A stretch of 64,000 bases of DNA from Indolivaga macrotermitis (lineage in GTDB: Bacteria; Bacteroidota; Bacteroidia; Bacteroidales; Dysgonomonadaceae): contig NZ_FQUC01000012.1 of the NCBI RefSeq assembly GCF_900128985.1, forward strand, positions 1 through 64,000. Direction: 5' to 3'. Below the pieces are notes generated by a model that searched no databases, was not told where the DNA came from, and saw only the letters and a list, made by a program, of their open reading frames with translations. The stretch's first letter is position 1. Each line of letters begins with the position of its first letter. Positions 18,089 through 26,913 of this stretch are shown here, in pieces. Made by a program: the position numbers and the translations under genes.

Positions 18089-18598
18089 ATGGAATTTCTA
18101 TTTATTATATTAATCCTTATGATACAATCGGCGGTATGTATTCTCGACTTCATGTGTTATTACTGTACTAAAAAGAGATTCCATTTTTTGATAACAATAC
18201 CGATAGAGCTCATATCTTTCTTATTAATACCTGCACTAGCAATCCTGTTTGAATTTACCAAAGAGTTGGAACAAACTATTACCGTCGAAGCATTTTACAG
18301 TATAAGCGTACTTTGCATTATTTTTTATTTTGTATCAACATACTTTAAGAATGTATTTTCTCTACTGACCGAATCCCTTTTCTTTATATTCATATTAGCC
18401 GGTTGGGTTTTCAACATCATCATAACCATCTTGTTAATATCTAAAACAGAGCATCTGGAAGGTCTTCTCCTTTTCATTTTATTTATAGGGAGCACACCTA
18501 TATTTTTCTTACTTACCCGGGGATTGATAAAAAGCGGAAAGCGATGCTCCAAAGCTTATAAGTGGAATAAATTTTATGGAACTTATTCGAACCTTTAA
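18089..18598 (+). CDS. four-TM membrane protein, tandem copy 1
   Basis: This 169-residue hydrophobic protein has about four TM helices. It contains a DFMCYYCTKKRF segment after TM1 and an acidic EFTKELEQ loop. I do not recognise the family. It lies 39 bp after the radical SAM gene, so it is probably in the same transcript. The next gene is a paralogue of nearly identical length with the same pattern (DFIIYYKTNYRIPF, ENLTEPLES-like loop), starting 23 bp inside this gene's 3' end. The pair looks like a tandem duplication. Confidence 0.65.
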   Translation: MEFLFIILILMIQSAVCILDFMCYYCTKKRFHFLITIPIELISFLLIPALAILFEFTKELEQTITVEAFYSISVLCIIFYFVSTYFKNVFSLLTESLFFIFILAGWVFNIIITILLISKTEHLEGLLLFILFIGSTPIFFLLTRGLIKSGKRCSKAYKWNKFYGTYSNL

Positions 18599-19083
18599 CT
18601 TAAACAAATATGGGATTCATCTTTTTTTCTTCATATTCGGTCAAACAGTTATCTGGGTCATGGATTTCATTATTTATTATAAAACTAATTATCGGATTCC
18701 TTTTATACTCAAGCTACCTTTCGAAGTTGTGATACTTATTGTATATCCTTGGATAGCCATAGAAATGAATTTAACCGAACCTTTAGAATCAATACTATCG
18801 AAAGAGTTATTTATATTTCTGTTGCATAGCATCTTACTTTGTATCGTCATACAAAAAAGAAACTGCACCGGTACCTGTCCAATACGTTTTCATCTTATTC
18901 CTGATAATTGCATTTATTCTGAACTTCGTTATGTTTATAACAATCTTTGTAAAAGACGAATTTCTTGGTCTCGTTTTGGCTGTATTTGCAAACATTCCTT
19001 TATTCATAGTTCTTTCGACAGCTTTACTTGAGCAATACAGAAAACATGTCGAATACGAAGATTCTACCAATACCGACTCTTAA
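18576..19083 (+). pseudogene. tandem copy 2 of the four-TM membrane protein, frameshifted
   Basis: The frame from ATG 18576 is clearly paralogous to the preceding protein until about residue 90 (HSILLCIV). It then runs into an unlikely Cys/Arg-rich tail with a stop at 19031. In the +1 frame the sequence resumes a hydrophobic protein (VQYVFILFLIIAFILNF, then a FVKDEFLGLVLAVF stretch) that aligns with the end of copy 1 and stops at TAA 19081-19083. The total span is 508 nt, one more than 169 codons. A single extra base near 18838-18855, beside an A-run (CAAAAAAG), would restore a 168-residue protein. It could be a real inactivating mutation, phase variation at the A-run, or a sequencing error. 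Confidence 0.75.
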
Positions 19084-19242
19084 TAAAAACTATCACCCAA
19101 CCTATCTTCCATTGTATAGATAAAATTTTTATACCAATGGATAAAAATAAGATGCTTTACTTTTATCTGCTTTACTTTCTTTTTATTTAGTTTACTTTAC
19201 TTTGTGTATTACAGGTAGTATTAACCGAGTTATTGGAGGAAG

Positions 19243-19285
19243 AAACGGGGTTATTGACGTCATTAACCCGTCTATAACCCCGTTT
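19243..19285. terminator. perfect 12-bp hairpin with an alternative stem
   Basis: AAACGGGGTTAT (19243-19254) pairs exactly with ATAACCCCGTTT (19274-19285). An overlapping alternative, GGGTTA/TAACCC, encloses TTGACGTCAT. It lies between two convergent units (membrane proteins and the LytTR regulator), so a terminator role is likely. Confidence 0.55.
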
Positions 19286-19315
19286 CGGTATACATTAACA
19301 AATAAGTTTGCGGCC

Positions 19316-20041
19316 TTAAAAAAAATGCTTATTCAAAAATTCCATAAAACGATCTTTGTACGAATCCGATACAGGAATATATTCTTTCCCGAAAACAATA
19401 CAATTACGCTCTATCGTTTTTACCTTTTCCAAATTAACTATAAATGAACGGTGTACACGCATAAATTGCTGGCTGGGAAGTTTTTCGTCCAGAGACTGCA
19501 TACTCATTAGTGAACTGACAGGTTCGGAAATTCCATCGAGATGAAATTTGACATAATCTTTCTGATTCTCAATATACAGTATCTTATCGAAATCTATTTT
19601 CTCCATCCGGTAACCCGACTTAACAAAGATACTCGACTGTGAACCAGTTGCTCCACTTTGTTTCACCTTGTCGGCCTGCGTCAGCCTGAACCACTCCATA
19701 GCCTTATCCGATGCCTGCAAAAATTCGGAATAGCTGATCGGTTTCAGTAAATAATCGAGAGCATTAAGCCTGAATCCTTCTACTGCATACTGATCGTAAG
19801 CCGTAGTAAATATAACCCGTGTAGAAGGCGGCAGTGTCTTCGAAAATTCAATACCCGTTATCTGGGGCATATTTATATCGAGGTAAAGTAGGTCTACACT
19901 CCCCGAACGTACAGTTTCTAGAGCAGACAAAGGATTTTCGTATGTACCTACCAATTCCAAAAAAGGAGTCTGTACAACATACGATTTCAATAGATCTATA
20001 GCTAAAGGTTCATCATCTATTATTACGCATCTTAGTTTCAT
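19316..20041 (-). CDS. LytTR-family response regulator
   Basis: This 241-residue two-component regulator has a receiver domain with the acidic pair IDDEP at the N-terminus, phosphoacceptor Asp in YLDINMP (about residue 55), Thr in FTTAY and Lys in LLKPI. It is followed by a LytTR DNA-binding domain (from about 140, with FVKSGYRMEKIDFDKILYIE and FMRVHRSFIVNL). The longest frame uses TTG at 20047; ATG 20041 (MKLRCVIIDDEP) is the natural start. It forms an operon with the histidine kinase 16 bp upstream and probably controls the neighbouring Spy-like gene or envelope genes. Confidence 0.9.
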   Translation of the reverse strand: MKLRCVIIDDEPLAIDLLKSYVVQTPFLELVGTYENPLSALETVRSGSVDLLYLDINMPQITGIEFSKTLPPSTRVIFTTAYDQYAVEGFRLNALDYLLKPISYSEFLQASDKAMEWFRLTQADKVKQSGATGSQSSIFVKSGYRMEKIDFDKILYIENQKDYVKFHLDGISEPVSSLMSMQSLDEKLPSQQFMRVHRSFIVNLEKVKTIERNCIVFGKEYIPVSDSYKDRFMEFLNKHFF

Positions 20042-20057
20042 AGTCAATCGATTATAA

Positions 20058-21194
20058 TCATGTAAAGTCTATTCTCAGGAGGGTAAAGAAGCGATCATCC
20101 CTTTTTTCTGCAATAAACTCATGTTTACCGGGATAAATCAGTTCCAACCTCTTGGTCAGGTTTGCCAAGCCGATGCCCGAATTAGCGGACTCTATATTTG
20201 TTGATGTATCGGGCAAACTGTTTTCGACAGTGCACAATACACCGGATTGTTTTTCAACTAAAATCTTTATATCGATAAAGCAATCGCCACGGCTACTCAA
20301 TCCATGCTTGAAAGCGTTCTCTATCAGCGTCATAAACATCAGTGAGGCAACCATATCACTACTGCCTTTGTTTTCGATCAATACATCGAGCCTGACATTC
20401 GAACTTACGCGTAACCGCATCAGGTCGATATAGTTACGGGTAAACTCCAGTTCCTTTTCTATCGGAACCAGCTTCTGGTCATTATCATATAACACATACC
20501 TGAGCAAATTGCTCAAACGATGTACCGAATCCTGTGCCTTCATCTGGTCTATTGCTATCAGCGAATAAATATTATTCAGCGTATTGAACAGGAAATGGGG
20601 ATTGAGCTGGCTACGGAGATTACGCAGGTCTGCTTCGAGGCGTCCGCTTTTCTCTTGTTCGAATTTAATAGAATCGCCATACCAGCGTACAGTCATTTTC
20701 ATCGCAACACTCAGTCCGAGAACAAAAACAATCATCAGATAATCTGAATATATCCGCATAGCGAATGGCGGCCGGTGAGGCAATTGCCTTTCATCCTGCA
20801 TTATCGGGGGCGGAGGAAGCGTCCCTCCATGAGGAGGTTGTTCTTCGCGCCGCTGTTCTTTTTGAGGGTTAAAACCAAACTGTCGCTTTGACGAACTATC
20901 CGGAGGCATCAATACGCTTAATGTCATCGTTTGTATGATAACCAATGCCGAAACCAGTACAAAGTTAGAGACTACATATCCTAAAAACTGTTTCTTGAAC
21001 AAGAATATATCTATCAGAAACAGATAGTTGATATAAAACAGTATCGCCAGAATACTGGTACGCACCAGATACGATATATATGGCTTACTATCGAATGTAC
21101 CCTCTTTGGACATGATATAGATAGGAACCAGCAATATGATACACCATACCAATATGTGCGAAAATACTTTTATATGACTCTTTACCTTTATCAT
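20058..21194 (-). CDS. LytS/YehU-type sensor histidine kinase
   Basis: This 378-residue inner-membrane kinase has four TM helices (about 10-28, 40-65, 70-95 and 150-170). The C-terminal half has the His_kinase (PF06580-type) H-box QLNPHFLFNTLNN and a HATPase region with LIENAFKHG and GIGLANLTKRL. The predicted outside loop between TM3 and TM4 (about 97-147) is unusual: rich in Pro, Gly, Gln and Arg (EEQPPHGG, LPPPPIMQDE). It resembles the composition of the secreted protein encoded just upstream. The partner response regulator follows directly. Confidence 0.9.
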   Translation of the reverse strand: MIKVKSHIKVFSHILVWCIILLVPIYIMSKEGTFDSKPYISYLVRTSILAILFYINYLFLIDIFLFKKQFLGYVVSNFVLVSALVIIQTMTLSVLMPPDSSSKRQFGFNPQKEQRREEQPPHGGTLPPPPIMQDERQLPHRPPFAMRIYSDYLMIVFVLGLSVAMKMTVRWYGDSIKFEQEKSGRLEADLRNLRSQLNPHFLFNTLNNIYSLIAIDQMKAQDSVHRLSNLLRYVLYDNDQKLVPIEKELEFTRNYIDLMRLRVSSNVRLDVLIENKGSSDMVASLMFMTLIENAFKHGLSSRGDCFIDIKILVEKQSGVLCTVENSLPDTSTNIESANSGIGLANLTKRLELIYPGKHEFIAEKRDDRFFTLLRIDFT

Positions 21195-21336
21195 AAGAAC
21201 AAAAATACAGGATAAACTCTAATTTGGTTATAAACCATATACACAAAGGAATATATTTTTATCTATACAATGAACTTCTAATTAACGAATTTCATATCCA
21301 ACTATTATGCATCAAATATATTCCGGTAACTTAATA

Positions 21337-21918
21337 TCAAAATCCACCTTCATCCATCTGCATATCAGGCGGTGGTGGCATTTCATCTCCCCGGGTATCT
21401 TCTCCTTCGGGACGTTGAGGTCTTTCACCACGCTGAGGTCTTTCACCTGTTCTCCGTCCTCCGGTGAATTCGATCTGCGATTTCTTGCCGAGAAAATCCT
21501 GATATTGTTCAGGGGCAAGTATCGAACGGTATTTCTTTTCGGCTTTAGCTTTATTTTTTTCTATTTTTTCATCTACCTTCTTCGTTTCCTTAGCCAGCTT
21601 ACTTCTATCTTTTTCAGACTCTTTAGCATTTTCACGCAACTCGTGCTTTTTCTGCATCAGCTTCATTTCTTCCTTCCGTTCATCGGTAACAGCCTTCACC
21701 AGCTTTTCGCGCTGTTCGGTTGTCAATCCTATAATTTCAGGAAACTTCATTATACCGACCTCACCCGATCCGTTTCCCTGCATCCGTCCGGGGCCACCAC
21801 GTCCGTCCATTGGTGGGCGTCCTCCTCCTCCCGGCCTGCCACCACCCATCGGGGGTTGTGCCGATATCTGAAGACCAAATGCTATTGCAACAAAAGCTAT
21901 CAAAATCTTTTTCATCAT
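21337..21918 (-). CDS. Spy/CpxP-like periplasmic protein with Gly/Pro-rich ends
   Basis: This 193-residue exported protein has signal peptide MKKILIAFVAIAFGLQISAQ. A Gly/Pro/Arg-rich segment follows (PPMGGGRPGGGGRPP), then a helical core with an LTTEQREKL motif and long Lys/Glu-rich helices (about 60-150) like the LTxxQ periplasmic chaperone family, then a second low-complexity tail (TGERPQRGERPQR, PPPPDMQMDE). LTxxQ proteins such as Spy and CpxP buffer envelope stress and can inhibit sensor kinases. The adjacent downstream kinase shares a PPPPxMQ motif in its outside loop, which suggests a functional link. There is about 140 bp between the genes. Confidence 0.75.
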   Translation of the reverse strand: MMKKILIAFVAIAFGLQISAQPPMGGGRPGGGGRPPMDGRGGPGRMQGNGSGEVGIMKFPEIIGLTTEQREKLVKAVTDERKEEMKLMQKKHELRENAKESEKDRSKLAKETKKVDEKIEKNKAKAEKKYRSILAPEQYQDFLGKKSQIEFTGGRRTGERPQRGERPQRPEGEDTRGDEMPPPPDMQMDEGGF

Positions 21919-21996
21919 TTACAATGTTTAAATTGAATATATTAATCTGTTTTTGAAGGATGCTCTTCTTTACCTTTCGATTATTTACTTATGTGA

Positions 21997-22071
21997 TTTA
22001 CGCCGGTGTCGGAACCTGACGGACGTTATTAATAAAATAGAATGAAAACAATCTCCTATCACGCGCAGTAA
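21997..22071 (-). repeat. dispersed intergenic repeat, copy 3 (truncated)
   Basis: On the minus strand these 75 bases match the 5' part of the repeat at 44093-44167 at all but six positions. Matches include ACTGCGCG, GGAGATTG, ATTTTATTAATAACG and CCGTCAGGTT. The long hairpin module present in the other two copies is missing here. The rest of the 395-bp spacer up to the ada start holds nothing else I can name. Confidence 0.75.
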
Positions 22072-22313
22072 AAAACAGGTATTATTTAAAAGAACGTTTT
22101 TCGAATACCGATTCATAAGTATTATTAAAACAAATATAAAAAATACAATTTCCGGCGACAATTATAATCGACATACAGCAACCTTTTATCGACAAAAAGA
22201 AAAAATGCTTGTAAAATTTTCGGTTGTACAGTTTTTCCGATATCTATACTTTTACATCTATAAGATTAGGGTCTCATGAAGCCCTTTACAGTCACCTATA
22301 AAGCATATTGGCA

Positions 22314-23351
22314 ATGGATAACGACGATATATTCTATAAAGCACTGGTCGAAAAAGACAGCACATTCGAAGGTGTGTTTATTGTAGGAGTGAAAACCACA
22401 GGCATATTCTGCCGCCCTACATGTAATGCCCGCAAGCCTAAACGCGAAAATGTCGAATTCTTTCCTTCGACCAAAGAAGCGATACAAAAAGGATACAGAG
22501 CTTGCAAGGTATGCCATCCGATGGAAACACCGGGACACACTCCCGACTATATACACAAGGTACTGAGCGCATTATCTGTCGATCCTACTAAAAAGCTCAA
22601 AGATTGGGATATCCGTTCTATGGATATAGAGCCAAGTCAGGTAAGGAGGTGGTTTCAGCACAACCATGGCATCACGTTCCATGCTTATCAGCGGATGTTC
22701 CGTATCAATCAGGCATTCAAGCGGTACAAAGAAGGGAATAGTGTCACCGACATTGCATTCGAATCGGGATACGAATCTCTCAGCGGATTTAATGAGTCGT
22801 TCAAAAAACTGATAGGCACCTCTCCTCAAAACAGTCTGGAAGTAAAGGTCATTAATCTTACCCGTATCGAAACTCCGCTGGGAACTATGATAGCCTGTGC
22901 CACTGACAAAGGCATCTGTTTGCTCGAATTTTCGGACAGAAAGATGCTCGAAACCGAATTCAAGATACTCACAAAAAGCCTGAAAGCACCTATCATACAA
23001 GGAGAAAACAAACATTTCGTAAAACTAAGGGAACAACTCGGTTTGTATTTTTCGGGTAAACTACAAACATTCGACATTCCTTTGGATACAATAGGTACAG
23101 ATTTTCAGAAACAAGTTTGGGATATCCTGATGAAAATACCTTACGGAACCACCGCTTCTTATGCAGAGCAAGCTCACAAACTTGGAAACCCGGCTGCAAT
23201 AAGGGCTGTTGCCAATGCTAATGGTATGAACAAAATATCAATAATTATTCCCTGTCACAGGGTTATAGGATCCGACGGATCGCTGACCGGATACGGGGGT
23301 GGTCTGTGGCGCAAAAAGAAACTACTCGATCTGGAGCAGGAAAATCTTTAA
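22314..23351 (+). CDS. ada: bifunctional transcriptional activator/DNA alkylation repair protein Ada
   Basis: This 345-residue protein has all three Ada parts. The N-terminal Zn-Cys methyl-phosphotriester domain has CRPTC (Cys about 33 and 37) and CKVCHP. The AraC-type HTH (about 95-180) has SVTDIAFESGYESLSGF. The C-terminal O6-alkylguanine transferase domain has the acceptor motif IPCHRVIG. Ada repairs methylated DNA irreversibly and, once methylated, activates its own regulon. The frame has an upstream TTG at 22308, but ATG 22314 (MDNDDIFYKAL) is the natural start. It is a single gene. Confidence 0.92.
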   Translation: MDNDDIFYKALVEKDSTFEGVFIVGVKTTGIFCRPTCNARKPKRENVEFFPSTKEAIQKGYRACKVCHPMETPGHTPDYIHKVLSALSVDPTKKLKDWDIRSMDIEPSQVRRWFQHNHGITFHAYQRMFRINQAFKRYKEGNSVTDIAFESGYESLSGFNESFKKLIGTSPQNSLEVKVINLTRIETPLGTMIACATDKGICLLEFSDRKMLETEFKILTKSLKAPIIQGENKHFVKLREQLGLYFSGKLQTFDIPLDTIGTDFQKQVWDILMKIPYGTTASYAEQAHKLGNPAAIRAVANANGMNKISIIIPCHRVIGSDGSLTGYGGGLWRKKKLLDLEQENL

Positions 23352-23625
23352 AACAGGTTTACATATCTGTATAAAAATGAGAAAACCCTTGTTTCGCAAC
23401 ATGGGCTTTCTTCAAACACACTAACTAACACTAACCTAAAAGGTTTTCAATAAAGAGAAAAAATTGAGTTTATCTTCTCTATTAAGAAAAGTCCTTTTGA
23501 TTTATTAACACTAAAAATATTGCTTTATTTTTATCTGAGCAAATTCATTCGACAAAAATAATCATCTGATCGACGAATAATCTTATTTGTTAGATTTTAT
23601 AAACGCCAATATAGCAATTATTTTA

Positions 23626-23633
23626 TACTTTTG
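23626..23633 (+). promoter_or_regulatory. -7 promoter box (TACTTTTG)
   Basis: TACTTTTG matches TAnnTTTG and lies 40 bases upstream of the DUF4919-like gene. Between ada and here there is only a weak GAAAACCC/GGGCTTTC hairpin near 23381-23411. Confidence 0.4.
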
Positions 23634-23673
23634 TGAAGTATATGAATGCTAAACTTACGATTAACTGACAATT

Positions 23674-24384
23674 ATGTTCAAAAATTCACTTATAATAATC
23701 GGGTTGTTACTATTTTCAGTATCAATCAGATCACAGGATATTCCGAAGATTAATTTTCTGGATATAGAAGATGCGGTAATCAATCCCGATGGTAATTATT
23801 ATTATCCGAAATTACTCGAAAGATACAATGCCTTTGATCCTTCGCTGACCATAACCGACTATGTGTACATCTATTACGGTTTTGCTTTCCAGAAAGACTA
23901 TCTGGTAAACCAACCCGGCGAAGAACGTATGAACCAGCTGATGGAAAAAGGCCAGTACGAAGATGCTATTGCCGAATGTAATAAAATACTCGAAAAAAAT
24001 CCGGTAAGCCTCGAGGCTAATAATGCCTTGGCTTATGCCATGTTCCAGTTAAATAAACCCGAAGCCGAATACGAACCATACCGCAACCGTTACAAGACCT
24101 TTGTAGACATTATCACACAGAGTGGCGACGGCAAGAGCCCGTTAACCTCATTCAAGGTAATTTATGTGGCCGACGAATACAATATCATGTTCTCTCACTT
24201 CGAAATTCCCGAAATCGTTTTCCGCCACCAACTGGTGAATGCCGGATACGATTATTTCAAGATCAAACCCAGTGCTTTATACAAATCGGAGGATATTTAT
24301 TTCGAAATCCCTGAGAAACTGAATAATATCCACAAAGAACGCGCCAGAGAAAAAGCACGTAAGAAAGCCGAACAACAACAATAA
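23674..24384 (+). CDS. DUF4919-type exported protein with TPR-like segment
   Basis: This 236-residue protein has a signal peptide (MFKNSLIIIGLLLFSVSIRSQ) and the pattern of DUF4919 proteins of Bacteroidetes: an N-terminal PKINFLDIEDA segment and an ALYKSEDIYFEIPEKL region. The middle (about 90-130, AIAECNKILEKNPVSLEANNALAYAMF) is a TPR-like helix pair. It is probably periplasmic and binds other proteins; no enzymatic motif is visible. The C-terminal tail is highly charged (RAREKARKKAEQQQ). Transcribed alone, convergent with the nad operon. Confidence 0.7.
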   Translation: MFKNSLIIIGLLLFSVSIRSQDIPKINFLDIEDAVINPDGNYYYPKLLERYNAFDPSLTITDYVYIYYGFAFQKDYLVNQPGEERMNQLMEKGQYEDAIAECNKILEKNPVSLEANNALAYAMFQLNKPEAEYEPYRNRYKTFVDIITQSGDGKSPLTSFKVIYVADEYNIMFSHFEIPEIVFRHQLVNAGYDYFKIKPSALYKSEDIYFEIPEKLNNIHKERAREKARKKAEQQQ

Positions 24385-24404
24385 AAAAGCAAAATCCTTT
24401 TTGA

Positions 24405-25265
24405 TTAAAAGGCTTTTAAACTCATATCTTTCACGGGGGCTGCATAAATAATGGCTCCCGATGATATATAATCTACACCGGCCGCAGCTATAGCCTGCAC
24501 TCCTTCTTTGGTGATTCCTCCCGAAGCTTCGGTTTTTGCAGCACCGCCAATTAATTCTACAGCATCTTTCATCTCGGCTAAAGACATATTATCGAGCATG
24601 ATAATATCTACTGCCTGAGTTGCCAAAGCCTCTTTCACCTCATCCAGATTACGGGTTTCGACATCTATCAGCATTTGCTTACCTTTCTCTTTCAGGTATT
24701 TTACCGTAGATGTAACCGAGGCTGTTATACCTCCGGCATAATCGTTGTGATTGTCTTTCAACATGATCATATCATATAACCCGAAACGGTGATTCTGAGC
24801 CCCACCGATATATACAGCCCACTTTTCGCACATGCGGAAGTTGGGGGTTGTTTTGCGAGTATCCAGTATCTTTGTTTTAGTCCCTTCCACTAATTTGGCC
24901 GTATCATGGGCATAAGTGGCAATTCCGCTCATACGTTGCATACAGTTCAGCACGAAGCGCTCCATAGTTAAAATAGACCGGGCTGAGCCTGATACGATAA
25001 AAGCAATATCGCCTTTTTTAACAGCTTCACCATCTTTTTTCAGTACTTCAATCTGAAGATCCCTGTCGTAATAGTGAAATATCTCTTGTGCCAGATCTAT
25101 CCCTGCAAGTATGCAATTGTCTTTGATAATCAGATGCGCGCGCCGTATCATATTTGCCGGCACACTTGCCAATGTAGAGTGGTCTCCATCGGCTACATCT
25201 TCTTTTATTGCCTCACTTATAAAGTGGCGTAAACGCTCGTCGGTTACATATGCTGGTCTTTTCAT
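24405..25265 (-). CDS. nadC: nicotinate-nucleotide pyrophosphorylase (carboxylating)
   Basis: This 286-residue quinolinate phosphoribosyltransferase converts quinolinate and PRPP to nicotinate mononucleotide. Diagnostic motifs are NCMQRMSGIAT, the DTRKTTPNFR loop, the GGAQNHRFGLYDMIMLKDNH substrate segment and EASGGI in the phosphate-binding region near the C-terminus. The length is normal for NadC. It is the last gene of the nadA-membrane protein-nadB-nadC unit, beginning 3 bp after nadB, which suggests tight co-translation. Confidence 0.95.
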   Translation of the reverse strand: MKRPAYVTDERLRHFISEAIKEDVADGDHSTLASVPANMIRRAHLIIKDNCILAGIDLAQEIFHYYDRDLQIEVLKKDGEAVKKGDIAFIVSGSARSILTMERFVLNCMQRMSGIATYAHDTAKLVEGTKTKILDTRKTTPNFRMCEKWAVYIGGAQNHRFGLYDMIMLKDNHNDYAGGITASVTSTVKYLKEKGKQMLIDVETRNLDEVKEALATQAVDIIMLDNMSLAEMKDAVELIGGAAKTEASGGITKEGVQAIAAAGVDYISSGAIIYAAPVKDMSLKAF

Positions 25266-25268
25266 TTT

Positions 25269-26858
25269 TCAATTATGCGTATTAGTGTCTAAATCTTTAT
25301 TATAGAAAGCTCCCCTGTTTTCCTTTTGTTCGATACTCTGGGTAATAATCAGAAATGCTACGCTAACCAGATTTCGCAATTCCGACAGCTGGGGCGAAAG
25401 TATCGATAGCTTGTATAATTCTTTCACCGAACGGTATATCTCTTCTTCTTTTTGCTTGGCTATCCGCAGTCGTTTATCGCTCCGTACAATACCAACCAAG
25501 TCACTCATCAAGCTCTGGAGGTCTTTGCGCAAGTAATTAAGCAAAGCCATTTCTTCGGTTACTTTCAATCCTTCCTGATTCCATTCGGGAATTTTATGCA
25601 AATTTTCGTAATTGAAGTGGTCTTCTTCGAGCCTCTCCACGGTTTTCAATGCTGCCCTGTGCCCAAACACTAACGCTTCGAGCAATGAATTGGATGCCAA
25701 CCTATTCGCCCCATGAAGTCCCGTATTGGAACATTCCCCTACGGCAAACATATTTTTGATCGTACTTTGCCCGTACAGGTCAACATCGATTCCCCCACAC
25801 AGGTAATGGCTCGCCGGTACTACAGGTATCAGGTCTGTAAACATATCTATACCGTCGTCTTTACATTGCTGGTATATATTGGGGAAGTGTGCCAGAAACT
25901 TATCATGATCGAGATGACGGCAGTCGAGACATACATAATCATCGCCTCTGAGTTTCATTTCGCTATCGATAGCACGGGCTACAATATCGCGCGAAGCGAG
26001 TTCCTCCCGTTCGTCGTATTTGTGCATAAAGGGTTCACCGGATGCCGTCCGCAATTTAGCGCCGAATCCCCGTACCGCTTCCGAGATCAGCGACAATTGC
26101 CCTGCCCTGTTACTGTAAAAAGCTGTGGGATGAAATTGGATATACTGCATGTGGCTTATTTTGGCTTTCGCCCTGTGTGCCAACCCTATACCATCACCAG
26201 TAGCGATCAATGGATTGGTCGTATTTTTATATACATGCCCACAGCCTCCTGTTGCCATAAGGGTTATTTTGGCAGACATTTTTTTTATACGTTCGGTCTT
26301 CAGATCAAGTACATACGCCCCGTAACAGTTGAGGTTATATTTGTCGAATGATTCGTTGGGTATATGGTGCTCCGTTATCAGGTCTATTACATAATGGTGG
26401 TTTAGCAACTCTACATTGGGCAGGCTGGATACGGCAACGAGCAAAGCCCGTTCTATCTCGGCGCCTGTAACATCTTTGTAATGCACCACACGGTTTTCGG
26501 TATGGCCACCCTCTCGCCCGAGATCAAAAGTCTGGTTATCATTTTTATCGAAGTTCGCCCCCCACTCCACTATCTCGCGAATGCGTTCGGGCCCTTCCTT
26601 CACAACTACTTCTACAGCTTCGCGCTTACACATACCGCCTCCGGCACGCAATGTGTCTTCGATATGTTTTTCGAAACTGTCTTTCTGAAAATCGGTTACT
26701 ACGGCAACTCCTCCCTGCGCATACTTTGTGTTCGACTCGTCTTCGTCCCCTTTTGTAATGACAGTCACTTTAGACTGAGGGCTCTTCAAGGCTACTTTCA
26801 GTGCATACGACAATCCGGAAATTCCCGAACCGATGACCAAAACATCTGTGTAAATCAT
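25269..26858 (-). CDS. nadB: L-aspartate oxidase
   Basis: This 529-residue flavoprotein oxidises L-aspartate to iminoaspartate for NAD synthesis. It has the N-terminal FAD-binding GSGISGLSYAL motif, the TKYAQGGVAVV and REGGHTENRVVH active-site segments, QFHPTAF, and the C-terminal GLHGANRLASNSLLEA motif shared with the succinate dehydrogenase flavoprotein family. The three-helix C-terminal domain is present. It is flanked by nadC downstream and the membrane-protein gene upstream. Confidence 0.95.
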   Translation of the reverse strand: MIYTDVLVIGSGISGLSYALKVALKSPQSKVTVITKGDEDESNTKYAQGGVAVVTDFQKDSFEKHIEDTLRAGGGMCKREAVEVVVKEGPERIREIVEWGANFDKNDNQTFDLGREGGHTENRVVHYKDVTGAEIERALLVAVSSLPNVELLNHHYVIDLITEHHIPNESFDKYNLNCYGAYVLDLKTERIKKMSAKITLMATGGCGHVYKNTTNPLIATGDGIGLAHRAKAKISHMQYIQFHPTAFYSNRAGQLSLISEAVRGFGAKLRTASGEPFMHKYDEREELASRDIVARAIDSEMKLRGDDYVCLDCRHLDHDKFLAHFPNIYQQCKDDGIDMFTDLIPVVPASHYLCGGIDVDLYGQSTIKNMFAVGECSNTGLHGANRLASNSLLEALVFGHRAALKTVERLEEDHFNYENLHKIPEWNQEGLKVTEEMALLNYLRKDLQSLMSDLVGIVRSDKRLRIAKQKEEEIYRSVKELYKLSILSPQLSELRNLVSVAFLIITQSIEQKENRGAFYNKDLDTNTHN

Positions 26859-26913
26859 TTGTTCATTTATTTTGGATTAACCCCAAATAAGGTCACAGAC
26901 CTTTCTTTTTTAC

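Noticed and set aside
18576-19031. 151-residue intact protein reading of the second membrane paralogue
   Set aside because: The last 60 residues do not match its paralogue, while the +1 frame does; treated as a frameshifted gene.
25713-26351. 212-residue plus-strand frame opposite nadB
   Set aside because: Antisense shadow of a well-conserved nadB.
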